DNA of 25,070 nt from contig DBQN01000058.1 in the NCBI GenBank assembly GCA_002305255.1, positions 44,683-69,752 on the forward strand. The letters are read 5' to 3'. The stretch comes from Firmicutes bacterium UBA1393. Its GTDB lineage: Bacteria > Bacillota > DTU025. The notes beneath the pieces were generated by a model that did no database searches, was not told the origin of the DNA, and was given only the letters and a program-made list of their open reading frames with translations. This document shows, piece by piece, positions 15,661 to 23,352 of the stretch; position 1 is the first letter of the stretch, and every line of letters begins with the position of its first letter. The position numbers and the translations under genes are program-made.

Positions 15661-16373
15661 ACGGCGTAACGGCGGCATGTGTCAGCGATACGGGCTTGGT
15701 GAGAGAGCGCAACGAGGATGCCTTCTTCGTAGGGCAGCGCTGCATCGCTGTGGCCGACGGAATGGGTGGCCACATAGCGGGTGAAGTTGCGGCCGGCATA
15801 GCCATTGATACAGTGAAGGCCAACGTTTCCCTGCTTGAGGCGGGGCAGAAGGCTCCCGGCGAGTGCGTGCGCGAGGCCAACATGCGGGTTCTGGAGGCCG
15901 CCTCGGCCGATTCCGCTCTCGAGGGCATGGGCACCACGCTTACGCTCGCTGTGGTGGGAGGCAATGACCTGAGGGTGGCTCACGTAGGCGACTCCAGGGC
16001 ATATCTCATCACCGGGGGGCAGGTCATGAGGCTCACCGATGATCACTCAGTCGTGGGGGAGATGGTGAGATCAGGAGCGCTCACTGCCGACCAGGCGCAT
16101 TCGCATCCCGGCAGGCACGCCATTACGCGTGCGCTTGGGTTCGTGGATGATCTGGAAGTCGACACAGGCAGCTGGAGTTTCGGGCGGGGAGATGCGGCTG
16201 TGCTCTGCACAGATGGTCTGCACGACGTGGTGTCAGATGAGGAGATCCTTCAGGCCGTGCTGTCGAAGGCCGGTGAAGGGCCTGAGGCAATCTGCTCCCA
16301 CCTGGTGGCTCTGGCCAAGGAGCGAGGCGGCCCTGATAACATCACCGTGGCCGTCGCGCTGAGGTCGTCGTGA
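15657..16373 (+). CDS. prpC: PP2C-type Ser/Thr protein phosphatase (PrpC/Stp/PstP)
   Basis: Metal-dependent phosphatase that reverses phosphorylation by the PASTA kinase encoded downstream. It is a soluble 238-residue catalytic domain with no membrane tail, like Bacillus PrpC and unlike actinobacterial PstP. All PP2C motifs are present: RERNEDAFF near the N-terminus, the metal-binding D34-G-M-G-G38, GMGTTLT, AHVGDSRAY, LTDDHS, ITRALG, CTDGLHD (D186) and GGPDNITV (D227-N228). The GTG start at 15657 overlaps the small upstream ORF, and its own stop overlaps the FtsW/RodA start as GTGA. Confidence 0.95.
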   Translation: MNGVTAACVSDTGLVRERNEDAFFVGQRCIAVADGMGGHIAGEVAAGIAIDTVKANVSLLEAGQKAPGECVREANMRVLEAASADSALEGMGTTLTLAVVGGNDLRVAHVGDSRAYLITGGQVMRLTDDHSVVGEMVRSGALTADQAHSHPGRHAITRALGFVDDLEVDTGSWSFGRGDAAVLCTDGLHDVVSDEEILQAVLSKAGEGPEAICSHLVALAKERGGPDNITVAVALRSS

Positions 16374-17644
16374 GGGAGGACGAGCGATCCCTTCTCGGAA
16401 TAGTGATGTTGCTGGCCCTGGTGAACGGGCTAAGCGTGTCATTGGGGCGTACGGGGAGTCTGTTCGGAACTGATGCTGTGTACATGGCCGCGGTTATGTT
16501 GGCGTTCATCGTGGTTCATCTGGCCTTCATACTTACGGGTTACCGCGGCGACCAAGTACTGATGCCTTTGTGCGCCGCCATAACGGTCATGGGCTACGCC
16601 TCGGTGCTGCGACTCCGTCCCGACCTGGCTCTTCGGCAGGCGGGGTTCGTGTGGGTAGGATGCGCCCTCATGTTCACAGCGGCTACACTGACATCTCGTC
16701 GCCTGTTGGTAGGAGCGGGTATGGGGATCTTGGGCGCGTCGATTCTGTTCCTCATCATCACGCTCTTCAGCGGTTCGGTGCGTGGTGGAGCCCGTTCGTG
16801 GTTGTTTCTCGGCCCCCTCGGCTTTCAGGCGTCTGAGTTTGCCAAGATCGGTTGCGTGTTGGCGGCCGCAATGGTGCTGGGGTCAGGCCAGGGCGACGCC
16901 CCTCTGCTCGACGGGCGCGCGCCCAGGCTGGCGGTGTGGGCACTTGCCAGGATACGTTCTCACGCAGCGCTGTTCCTGGCATGGGGTGTCACCGTGCTGT
17001 TGACAGTGGCCCAGCGTGACCTGGGAACCGCAATGGTGATATACATCTCGTGCGTCGCCACCCTGTATATTGCGACAGGTGACAGGCTGGCTGTGGTGGC
17101 GAGTGGCGCGGCGGCAGGCCTCGGAATACTCGGTGCCTCCTACCTGTGGTCGCATGTGTCCGTGAGATTCGCGGCCTGGCTCAACCCGTGGGCCGACTCG
17201 GCGGGCTCCGGATATCAGTCCATTCAGGCGTATTACTCGCTTGCCGCAGGAGGGGTGCTGGGCACAGGATATGGGGCCGGCGTGCCGTGGACGATTCCTG
17301 CAGCGGCTACTGACATGATCTTTGCTGCCATCGCAGAGGAGACCGGGCTTGCGGGCGCCCTCGGCATTATATGTGCGTTCTTCATGCTCGTGGGCAGAGG
17401 CTACGTTGCCGCGATGCGCAGTCGCTGGGCGCCGGGGCTGATAGGTGCGGTGGCTGCCTCTAGTATGCTGGCAGTGCAGTTCTTTGTTATCATTGGCGGG
17501 AACCTCGGGCTTCTGCCCCTCACGGGAGTTACGTTGCCCTTCGCAAGCTACGGGGGCAGCTCGATGAGCACGAGTATGGCATTAGTGGGAATACTTATGG
17601 GATGTGCGGCAGCCCGCGCGCCGCAAGAGGCGGCCCGCCGATGA
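16370..17644 (+). CDS. FtsW/RodA/SpoVE family (SEDS) peptidoglycan glycosyltransferase
   Basis: Polytopic SEDS protein that polymerises lipid II into glycan strands together with a class B PBP. The 424 residues have about ten membrane helices. Diagnostic blocks are GPLGFQASEFAKI, QRDLGTAMVIY, AWLNPWADSAGSGYQSIQA with the probable catalytic aspartate D276, GGVLGTGYGAG, TDMIFAAIAEETG and PLTGVTLPFASYGGSS. The start is GTG 16370 (GTGA overlap with the phosphatase), and its stop overlaps the PBP gene by ATGA. FtsW and RodA cannot be separated safely by motif. The actinobacterial gene order PP2C-rodA-pbpA-kinase makes RodA the more likely role (inference). Confidence 0.94.
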   Translation: MREDERSLLGIVMLLALVNGLSVSLGRTGSLFGTDAVYMAAVMLAFIVVHLAFILTGYRGDQVLMPLCAAITVMGYASVLRLRPDLALRQAGFVWVGCALMFTAATLTSRRLLVGAGMGILGASILFLIITLFSGSVRGGARSWLFLGPLGFQASEFAKIGCVLAAAMVLGSGQGDAPLLDGRAPRLAVWALARIRSHAALFLAWGVTVLLTVAQRDLGTAMVIYISCVATLYIATGDRLAVVASGAAAGLGILGASYLWSHVSVRFAAWLNPWADSAGSGYQSIQAYYSLAAGGVLGTGYGAGVPWTIPAAATDMIFAAIAEETGLAGALGIICAFFMLVGRGYVAAMRSRWAPGLIGAVAASSMLAVQFFVIIGGNLGLLPLTGVTLPFASYGGSSMSTSMALVGILMGCAAARAPQEAARR

Positions 17645-19038
17645 GCCCGAGAGTGCTGCGGCTCATTGCTGCCTGGGTGGCCGGGTGCGCCCTGCTGGCG
17701 CTGGCCACCACATACCACATGGTTGTAAGGGGCGACGCGCTTTCCTCCGACAGCGTAAACCCCAGGGTGACGAGGGCCCGCGCCGAGGTCGAGAGGGGTT
17801 CGTTCCTCACCAGCGACGGCTGGGTGATAGCCAGCTCCGATTCGCCGGGGGCGAGCAGGGCTTGGAGAGGCCCCGACTCGTTGTCGCAGATTGTGGGCTA
17901 TGTGTCTCCCACTCTGGGTGTGTCGGGCCTGGAGTCAGTATGTGATGGCTGGCTATCTGGCGTCCGCTACGATTTTCAGCGCACCGGCGTGCTGGGCACG
18001 CTATCGGGCCGCCCTGAAAGGGGCTTCGATGTGGAGCTCACCATCGACAGCCGCGTGCAGCTCGCGTGCGAGCGGGCCCTCGCAGGCCGACGCGGCGCCG
18101 CAGTGGTGATTGACGCCTTCTCCGGCGAGATCCTGGCTGCGGCGTCTAGCCCGTGGGTCACGCCTGATCTGGTGGAGCTGGCGCCTGATTACGTCATGGC
18201 GCGTGAGGATGCCCCTTTACTGCCCAGGGCGTTGAGCGGACTCTATCCGCCGGGTTCGTGCATCAAGCCGCTTGTCGCAGCGGCTGCTCTCGACGGACGG
18301 TGGATTGAGCCCGACGATGAATGGCATTGCGACGGCTGGATAAGGGCAGGGGGCACCGGGATCAGCGATGTGGAGGGCGGGCATGGCACGCTCTCGCTCG
18401 AGCAGGCGCTGGCGGTATCGTGCAACACCTACTTCGCACACATCGCCATGGCGACCGGCTCCGATCTGAGGCACCGGCTGACGGCGATGGGCCTCGACTC
18501 CTACCTCGATGTGCAGTCTCCGAGTGCCAGTGCCAGCCTCGGGGCGAGCGAGAGCTGGGCGACGCCCGAGGGGCTGGCCCAGATGGCCATCGGCCAGGGC
18601 GACATGGTGGTGACGCCGCTTCACATGGCTGTTGTGTATGCGGCGATAGCCAACGGCGGCACCATGTGGCGTCCCAGTCTCGTGAGAAGAGTCGTCGATG
18701 CCGACGGTAATACGGTCAAGTCTTGGAGACCGGTGTCTACCGGCAAGGCCATGAGGCCCGCGTCAGCAGCGGCAATCGAGACAGGGCTCAGGGCAGCAGC
18801 GAACTGGGGCACGGCGTCTGCGGCCAACATTTCGGGCGCTGAGGTGTTCGGTAAAACCGGAACGGCTGAAAACGCCGCCGGGGCACCCCATGCATGGTTC
18901 TGTGGTTACGTTCGCAGCCCGCGAGGTAGTGCGGCGGTGAGCATCATCATTGAGAACGGCGGGTCAGGTGGGGCCGTGGCCGCACCGTTGGCCGGTGAGA
19001 TCATCAAGGTTGTGTCAGCATTCTACGAAGGGAGGTGA
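17641..19038 (+). CDS. Class B penicillin-binding protein (D,D-transpeptidase)
   Basis: Cross-links peptidoglycan outside the membrane and is the expected partner of the SEDS protein just upstream. There is a single N-terminal anchor helix (about 7-25), then a short PBP dimerisation region and the transpeptidase domain. The active-site motifs are complete: S206-C-I-K209 (SxxK, nucleophile S206), S260-C-N262 (SxN) and K405-T-G407 (KTG). At 465 residues it lacks C-terminal PASTA domains and has a reduced N-terminal module, which resembles actinobacterial PbpA rather than large FtsI/PBP2. ATG 17641 overlaps the previous stop as ATGA. The kinase gene starts four bases after its stop. Confidence 0.94.
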   Translation: MSPRVLRLIAAWVAGCALLALATTYHMVVRGDALSSDSVNPRVTRARAEVERGSFLTSDGWVIASSDSPGASRAWRGPDSLSQIVGYVSPTLGVSGLESVCDGWLSGVRYDFQRTGVLGTLSGRPERGFDVELTIDSRVQLACERALAGRRGAAVVIDAFSGEILAAASSPWVTPDLVELAPDYVMAREDAPLLPRALSGLYPPGSCIKPLVAAAALDGRWIEPDDEWHCDGWIRAGGTGISDVEGGHGTLSLEQALAVSCNTYFAHIAMATGSDLRHRLTAMGLDSYLDVQSPSASASLGASESWATPEGLAQMAIGQGDMVVTPLHMAVVYAAIANGGTMWRPSLVRRVVDADGNTVKSWRPVSTGKAMRPASAAAIETGLRAAANWGTASAANISGAEVFGKTGTAENAAGAPHAWFCGYVRSPRGSAAVSIIIENGGSGGAVAAPLAGEIIKVVSAFYEGR

Positions 19039-19042
19039 GGGC

Positions 19043-21016
19043 GTGGCAGAAGAGCTGCTTGGCGCAAGATACGCTCTGATGGATGTGATCGGCGAAGGCG
19101 GAATGGCCACCGTGTGGCGCGCACGTGATGTGCTGCTGGGAAGGGTGGTGGCTGTCAAGGTCCTCCGACCGCAGTATGCTGCTGACGCGGAGTTCCGTGA
19201 GAGGTTCAGACGGGAGGCCCAGAGCGCGGCTGCGCTTTCCCACCCGAACATCGTGAATGTGTACGACGTTGGGCAACACGAAGGCTCCAACTACATCGTG
19301 ATGGAGCTCGTAGATGGCAGGCCCCTCTCTGAGATCATAGCTTCCGAGGGTCGTATCAGCCCCGACAGGGCAGTTGACTACGGCATCGGCATTCTCGATG
19401 CCCTCGAGCACGCGCATGCCAACGGCGTGGTGCACAGGGACATCAAGCCCCACAACATCCTGATAACTCGTGACGGCAGGGTGAAAGTGGCCGACTTCGG
19501 CATCGCCCGAGCCGCGTCGGCCAGCGCCCTTACTGAGACGGGCAAGGTCATGGGCACTGTCAACTACACCTCACCTGAGCAGGCCAGGGGCGACGCCGCC
19601 ACTGCCGGCTCAGATATATACTCCACCGGTCTCGTAATCTATGAGATGCTCTGCGGCAGGCCGCCGTTTTCGGGCGACACTCCTGTCTCCGTTGCCCTCA
19701 AGCACGTTCAGGAGGAGCCTGCTCAGCTGTCATCGATAGTGCCGTCAGTTCCGTCTCAGATCGAAAGGGTCGTCATGAGGGCACTGCTCAAGAATGTGGA
19801 CGAGAGATGGCGAACTGCCAGGGCCTTTCGGAACGCGCTGGCGGCGGCCAGGAGCTCCATAGCCGCAGGCGTCGGCTCAGGCGTGGGCGCGGGGGCCGAC
19901 GCAGATGACGGCGCAGGCGCCGGAATGAAGCACGCGGCCGGCCCGGTGCAGAGGTCCTCCCCGGGAGTGGCGAGTGAACTCGACACAACGAGGCCATTCG
20001 ACGCAGGGGGGGCGCACGATTTGGGCAGACCGGCGGCAGGCGACCAACGTCCAAAGAAGAAGAAGAGCGGCAGAGTATGGCTGATTCTGGCCATTGTGGT
20101 TCTGGTCATAGCTGGGTTGTCGGTAGGCGCCTGGCGCGCGTTTCAGGAGTGGGTCAAGGTTGAAGAGGTTGTTGTCCCGGATATGCTGGGCATGAGTGTG
20201 CCCGAGGCAGAGGCCGCGGCCAGAGCTGTGTCGCTCGGGCTCGATACCTCGGCTCGACGCTATGACAGCACGGTGGAGTACAATCACGTGATAAGCCAGG
20301 AGCCGGCCGGCGGCGCCAAGAGGAAGGTCAACTCGGTTGTGCGGGTCACCGTGAGCCTTGGGCCTGAGATGGGCACTGTGCCCGACCTCTACAACCAGAC
20401 CGCCAAGGAGGCGCAGTTCACTCTGGAGGGCTTCGGCTTCACCGTCGGTGATACCACGGAGGATTACCACGATTCGGTGGAAGTCGGCAGGATCATGGCT
20501 CAAGACCCTGAGGCGGGAGCGTATGTCTCGAAGGGCCAGAAGGTGAACATCGTGCTGTCGGCAGGGCCGCGGCCTGCTCCGCCCGAGATACCGCTGGTGA
20601 TAGGCATGTCGGAGGAGAGAGCCAGGGAGACGATTGCGGCCGCCGGTCTCGTTGTGGGCACGGTGACGTCGCGGGCCAGCATGATATACGCCCCGGGAAC
20701 GGTGGTAGACCAGTCTCCCCGACCATATATCACCGTGGAGCCCGGCACCAGCGTCGATCTGGTGATTGCCGACAACTCCGGTGGGGATGTATCGACATCG
20801 ACGCCCAGGCGCTTCGCCGTGACCTACAGGGTTGAGTATGGGCCCGATGTTCAGGAGATCGTCATAAAGGTCATCGACAGCTTCGGTGAGCGGATATGCT
20901 ACGGGCCTGCGTCGCATCGAACCGGTGACACGGTGTCGCAGGTGGTAGAGGTGTATGGTTCAGGCAAGATTGAGGTGTGGGTAGACGGCAGCCTTGTCAG
21001 GGTTGATAGCGTGTGA
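19043..21016 (+). CDS. prkC: PASTA-domain Ser/Thr protein kinase (PrkC/Stk/PknB)
   Basis: Membrane kinase that in known homologues senses muropeptides or lipid II through external PASTA domains. The kinase domain (about 8-270) has the Gly-rich loop GEGGMATVW, catalytic K39 (VAVKVL), HRDIKPHN with D133, and ADFG with D151. An Ala/Gly/Asp-rich then Lys-rich juxtamembrane segment (to about 343) leads to one membrane helix (about 345-366). Three PASTA repeats follow (about 372-438, 440-508, 511-577), and an extra domain of about 75 residues ends the protein (from about 583), with a beta-rich pattern (FAVTYRVEYG, IVIKVIDSFG, KIEVWVDG). GTG 19043 follows the strong site GGAGGTGAGG. The 657-residue length is close to Bacillus PrkC. 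The stop overlaps rsgA as GTGA. Confidence 0.95.
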   Translation: MAEELLGARYALMDVIGEGGMATVWRARDVLLGRVVAVKVLRPQYAADAEFRERFRREAQSAAALSHPNIVNVYDVGQHEGSNYIVMELVDGRPLSEIIASEGRISPDRAVDYGIGILDALEHAHANGVVHRDIKPHNILITRDGRVKVADFGIARAASASALTETGKVMGTVNYTSPEQARGDAATAGSDIYSTGLVIYEMLCGRPPFSGDTPVSVALKHVQEEPAQLSSIVPSVPSQIERVVMRALLKNVDERWRTARAFRNALAAARSSIAAGVGSGVGAGADADDGAGAGMKHAAGPVQRSSPGVASELDTTRPFDAGGAHDLGRPAAGDQRPKKKKSGRVWLILAIVVLVIAGLSVGAWRAFQEWVKVEEVVVPDMLGMSVPEAEAAARAVSLGLDTSARRYDSTVEYNHVISQEPAGGAKRKVNSVVRVTVSLGPEMGTVPDLYNQTAKEAQFTLEGFGFTVGDTTEDYHDSVEVGRIMAQDPEAGAYVSKGQKVNIVLSAGPRPAPPEIPLVIGMSEERARETIAAAGLVVGTVTSRASMIYAPGTVVDQSPRPYITVEPGTSVDLVIADNSGGDVSTSTPRRFAVTYRVEYGPDVQEIVIKVIDSFGERICYGPASHRTGDTVSQVVEVYGSGKIEVWVDGSLVRVDSV

Positions 21017-21927
21017 GTATGGGCGACGGAATTAGCGCGAGGATCGTGAGGATCTCAGGCGGTCTGTGCTGGGCCGACCCCGAGGGCAGCGGTTCAGGCG
21101 ATGAACTGGTTCAATGCGTGGCCAGGGGCAACGTGAAGAAGCGTGCGGGCGGCGTGATGGTCGGCGACTACGTGGTAGTCAGGCGCGTCGACGATGGGGC
21201 CACCGGCATCGTGGAGCAGGTGCTGCCCAGGCGCAACCAGCTTGTCCGACCGGCTGTGGCCAACTGCGATCAGGCAGTGGTGGTGTCGGCAGTGAGCGAG
21301 CCGGCGCCGAACGTCGCCCTCATCGAGCGAATCCTCATTCAGGTGCTGCGGGAAGGGCTGAAGGCATGCGTCGTGCTGACCAAGTGCGACACTGCTCCGC
21401 CCGGCGACTACGCGCACCTGGTGCAAATGTACAGGCAGGCAGGTTTCACTACCATCGTGACGTCTGCCCGAACGGGCCAGGGAGTGCCTGAGGTGAGAGA
21501 GGCCTTGCGCGGGTTGACGTCGGTGTTCGCAGGTCCGAGCGGTGCGGGCAAGTCGGCGCTGCTCAATGCGGTCCATCCCGGATACGGCCTTGTGGAAGGC
21601 GACGTGAGCCAGCGAATAGGCCGGGGCAAGCATACCACGCGAGAGGTACGCCTTCTCAGGCTACACGACGGCGGTTACGTGGCCGACACTCCGGGATTCT
21701 CCATCCTCGACATCGACACCATGGACCTACCTGAACTCGCCGCGGCATACCCCGATTTTGCGGCCTACGCAGGGCAGTGCAGGTTCACCGGATGCCTGCA
21801 CCAGGCGGAACCCGACTGCGCGGTGAAGCGTGCAGTCGAGGAGGGCGCCGTATGCCGGGCCAGGTATGAGCATTACATCGTCCTGCTCGAAGAACTGAGG
21901 CAGGCACGGCGCGACATGTACAGGTAA
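21013..21927 (+). CDS. rsgA: Ribosome small subunit-dependent GTPase RsgA
   Basis: Circularly permuted GTPase that acts late in 30S ribosome assembly; the Bacillus homologue CpgA also affects wall metabolism and is phosphorylated by PrkC. The 304 residues comprise an N-terminal OB fold (about 1-75), then GTPase motifs in permuted order: G4 as T123-K-C-D126, G1 as GPSGAGKS (174-181, K180), a switch with GRGKHTTREV, and G3 DTPGFS. The C-terminal zinc site is complete: C256, C261, H263 and C269 (CRFTGCLH...DC). The start is GTG 21013, overlapping the kinase stop as GTGA, or ATG 21019. Position between prkC and rpe is the standard Firmicute order. Confidence 0.95.
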   Translation: MSMGDGISARIVRISGGLCWADPEGSGSGDELVQCVARGNVKKRAGGVMVGDYVVVRRVDDGATGIVEQVLPRRNQLVRPAVANCDQAVVVSAVSEPAPNVALIERILIQVLREGLKACVVLTKCDTAPPGDYAHLVQMYRQAGFTTIVTSARTGQGVPEVREALRGLTSVFAGPSGAGKSALLNAVHPGYGLVEGDVSQRIGRGKHTTREVRLLRLHDGGYVADTPGFSILDIDTMDLPELAAAYPDFAAYAGQCRFTGCLHQAEPDCAVKRAVEEGAVCRARYEHYIVLLEELRQARRDMYR

Positions 21928-21977
21928 GAGGGCGAGTGGGCAGGCAGGAAGGCCGGAAAGCTCGAGAGTGAACCCAG

Positions 21978-22007
21978 GAGTGCGAGTGCGAGTGAGAGTG
22001 CGAGTGG
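21978..22007 (+). repeat. Hexanucleotide tandem repeat (GAGTGN x5) before rpe
   Basis: Five consecutive six-base units, GAGTGC, GAGTGC, GAGTGA, GAGTGC and GAGTGG, end directly at the purine-rich ribosome site of rpe (GGGAGGGG, 22006-22013). Not part of any supported coding region. Confidence 0.85.
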
Positions 22008-22023
22008 GAGGGGTCTGGCGGCC

Positions 22024-22704
22024 ATGAACATGATAAAGATCGCCCCATCAATTCTGTCGGCTGACTTTGCGGCATTGGCGGCCAGCGCCGAGCGGGCGCG
22101 TGGGGCTGACTTGCTGCACGTCGATGTGATGGACGGGGTGTTCGTTCCCAACATAACGCTGGGCCCGGCGGTGGTAGCCGCGCTCAGGGGCAAGCTCGCG
22201 CTACCCTTTGACGTGCACCTCATGATAGCAGACCCCGAGGCCCACATCGCATCCTTCGTGGCTGCCGGTGCCAACATCATAACTGTGCACGCAGAGAGCA
22301 CTGTTCACCTTCACAGAGCCCTCCAGATGATCAAGGAAGCCGGGCTCGCAGCAGGCATCTCGCTGAACCCGGCCACACCTCCGTGCGTCGCGGCGGAGGT
22401 AATTGACATAGTAGACATGATTCTCGTTATGACGGTGAACCCCGGGTTCGGCGGCCAGACCATGATCCCCTCGACGTTGCGCAAGGTTAGCATCATCAGA
22501 GACATAGTCGCTTCCTCCGGTCGGCACGTCGACATCGAGGTCGACGGCGGCATCAATGAGCTGACTGTCGTCGACGCAGTGAAGGCGGGCGCGAATGTGA
22601 TCGTGGCAGGCAGCTACGTGTTCGACTCCGACGATCCTGCGGCCGCCGTCGAAAGGCTCCGAAAAGCCGCACTTGCGGCACGCGATTCCATACCTGCCAG
22701 GTAG
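22024..22704 (+). CDS. rpe: Ribulose-phosphate 3-epimerase
   Basis: Interconverts ribulose 5-phosphate and xylulose 5-phosphate in the pentose phosphate pathway. The 226-residue TIM barrel has all family marks: IAPSILSADF at the N-terminus, HVDVMDGVFVPNITLGP (metal and catalytic H and D), DVHLMIADPE, ITVHAES, LVMTVNPGFGGQ, the second catalytic aspartate in VDGGI, and the phosphate-binding VAGSYVF. ATG 22024 or ATG 22030 could be used; GGGAGGGG at 22006-22013 serves 22024 better. It follows rsgA after 96 bases, a gap that contains the hexanucleotide repeat. No thiN homologue follows, unlike Bacillus. A short GCCGG/CCGGC hairpin (22710-22724) without a T-run lies after the stop. Confidence 0.96.
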   Translation: MNMIKIAPSILSADFAALAASAERARGADLLHVDVMDGVFVPNITLGPAVVAALRGKLALPFDVHLMIADPEAHIASFVAAGANIITVHAESTVHLHRALQMIKEAGLAAGISLNPATPPCVAAEVIDIVDMILVMTVNPGFGGQTMIPSTLRKVSIIRDIVASSGRHVDIEVDGGINELTVVDAVKAGANVIVAGSYVFDSDDPAAAVERLRKAALAARDSIPAR

Positions 22705-22729
22705 TTTCAGCCGGTCCCTCCGGCCTGTA

Positions 22730-22738
22730 TGCTATAAT
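22730..22738 (+). promoter_or_regulatory. Extended -10 promoter (TGCTATAAT)
   Basis: A consensus extended -10 element, TG-C-TATAAT, 26 bases after the rpe stop, with no good -35. The predicted start of transcription is about 22744-22746, leaving a leader of about 38 bases before the SD and TTG start at 22783. It would drive the unknown membrane protein, the FtsH-like protease and probably cinA. Confidence 0.7.
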
Positions 22739-22782
22739 CTCCGGTGCAGCTTACAGGCTATTTGCCGAAAGGAGGATTGGCC

Positions 22783-23352
22783 TTGAGGCTACCAAGGATA
22801 AGCATAAGGGTGGCTCTGATCTCAGCAGCCGCCGTAGTTGCGTTACTTGCGGCAGGTTTCACCGGATACCGAGTGTTCGGAATAGTGGAGCCCATCGAGC
22901 GCGCGATAGCGCAGATAGATGAGGTCGTCAGCTGCGAGGTCGAGAGTGTGCGCGGTGGCACGGTGCTCACTGTGCGCCTCAAGGGCGTGGCAGACCTGGC
23001 CGATACAGTGAACAGGATCGCCCAGGCCGCGTCGCGTGGAAACCGTGGCGCGTCATCTCACCAGCTGTGGCTGGACATCGAGGGAAGTTCCGACCCTTCG
23101 ATGATTAGGGCCATGCGCGAGCTGGACTTCTGGGTGCATGAGGCTCTGGCCACGGGCAAGTTCACGCAGCTGCCCAGGGCGGCGACGCTTATCAAGGCGT
23201 CTACCGCAGTAGATAAGATCGATGTGAGCGTCGATTCTGACTACATCTATGTGTCGATGGCCAACGATGGTGCTGAGGAATACCGCCTCATCCCCAGGGC
23301 GGCGCGTCCGGAGGGCGTGGCCGAACCCAGGGGAGGTGTGAGACTATGGTGA
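22783..23352 (+). CDS. Membrane-anchored protein of unknown function
   Basis: A 189-residue protein with a basic N-terminus (MRLPRISIR), one hydrophobic helix (about 10-30) and a soluble part predicted to lie outside the cytoplasm. That part has two alpha/beta-looking halves (EVESVRGGTVLTVRLKG and KIDVSVDSDYIYVSM) and ends in a Pro/Gly/Arg-rich tail. I recognise no family. TTG 22783 lies seven bases after AAAGGAGG (22768-22775). A TTG at 22777 is too close to that site. A GTG at 22744 in the same frame sits almost at the predicted transcription start and would add 13 residues. The gene overlaps the FtsH-like protease by seven bases, so the two are probably made together and might act together (inference). 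Confidence 0.75.
   Translation: MRLPRISIRVALISAAAVVALLAAGFTGYRVFGIVEPIERAIAQIDEVVSCEVESVRGGTVLTVRLKGVADLADTVNRIAQAASRGNRGASSHQLWLDIEGSSDPSMIRAMRELDFWVHEALATGKFTQLPRAATLIKASTAVDKIDVSVDSDYIYVSMANDGAEEYRLIPRAARPEGVAEPRGGVRLW

Noticed and set aside
19877..20917. 346-codon minus-strand frame opposite the kinase PASTA region
   Set aside because: Arg/His-rich shadow; the + strand encodes clear PASTA repeats.
21950..22020. CRISPR-like or coding His-Ser repeat at the GAGTGN array
   Set aside because: Units are only six bases, contiguous and without spacers; the minus-strand His/Ser repeat frame is a by-product of the hexamer.
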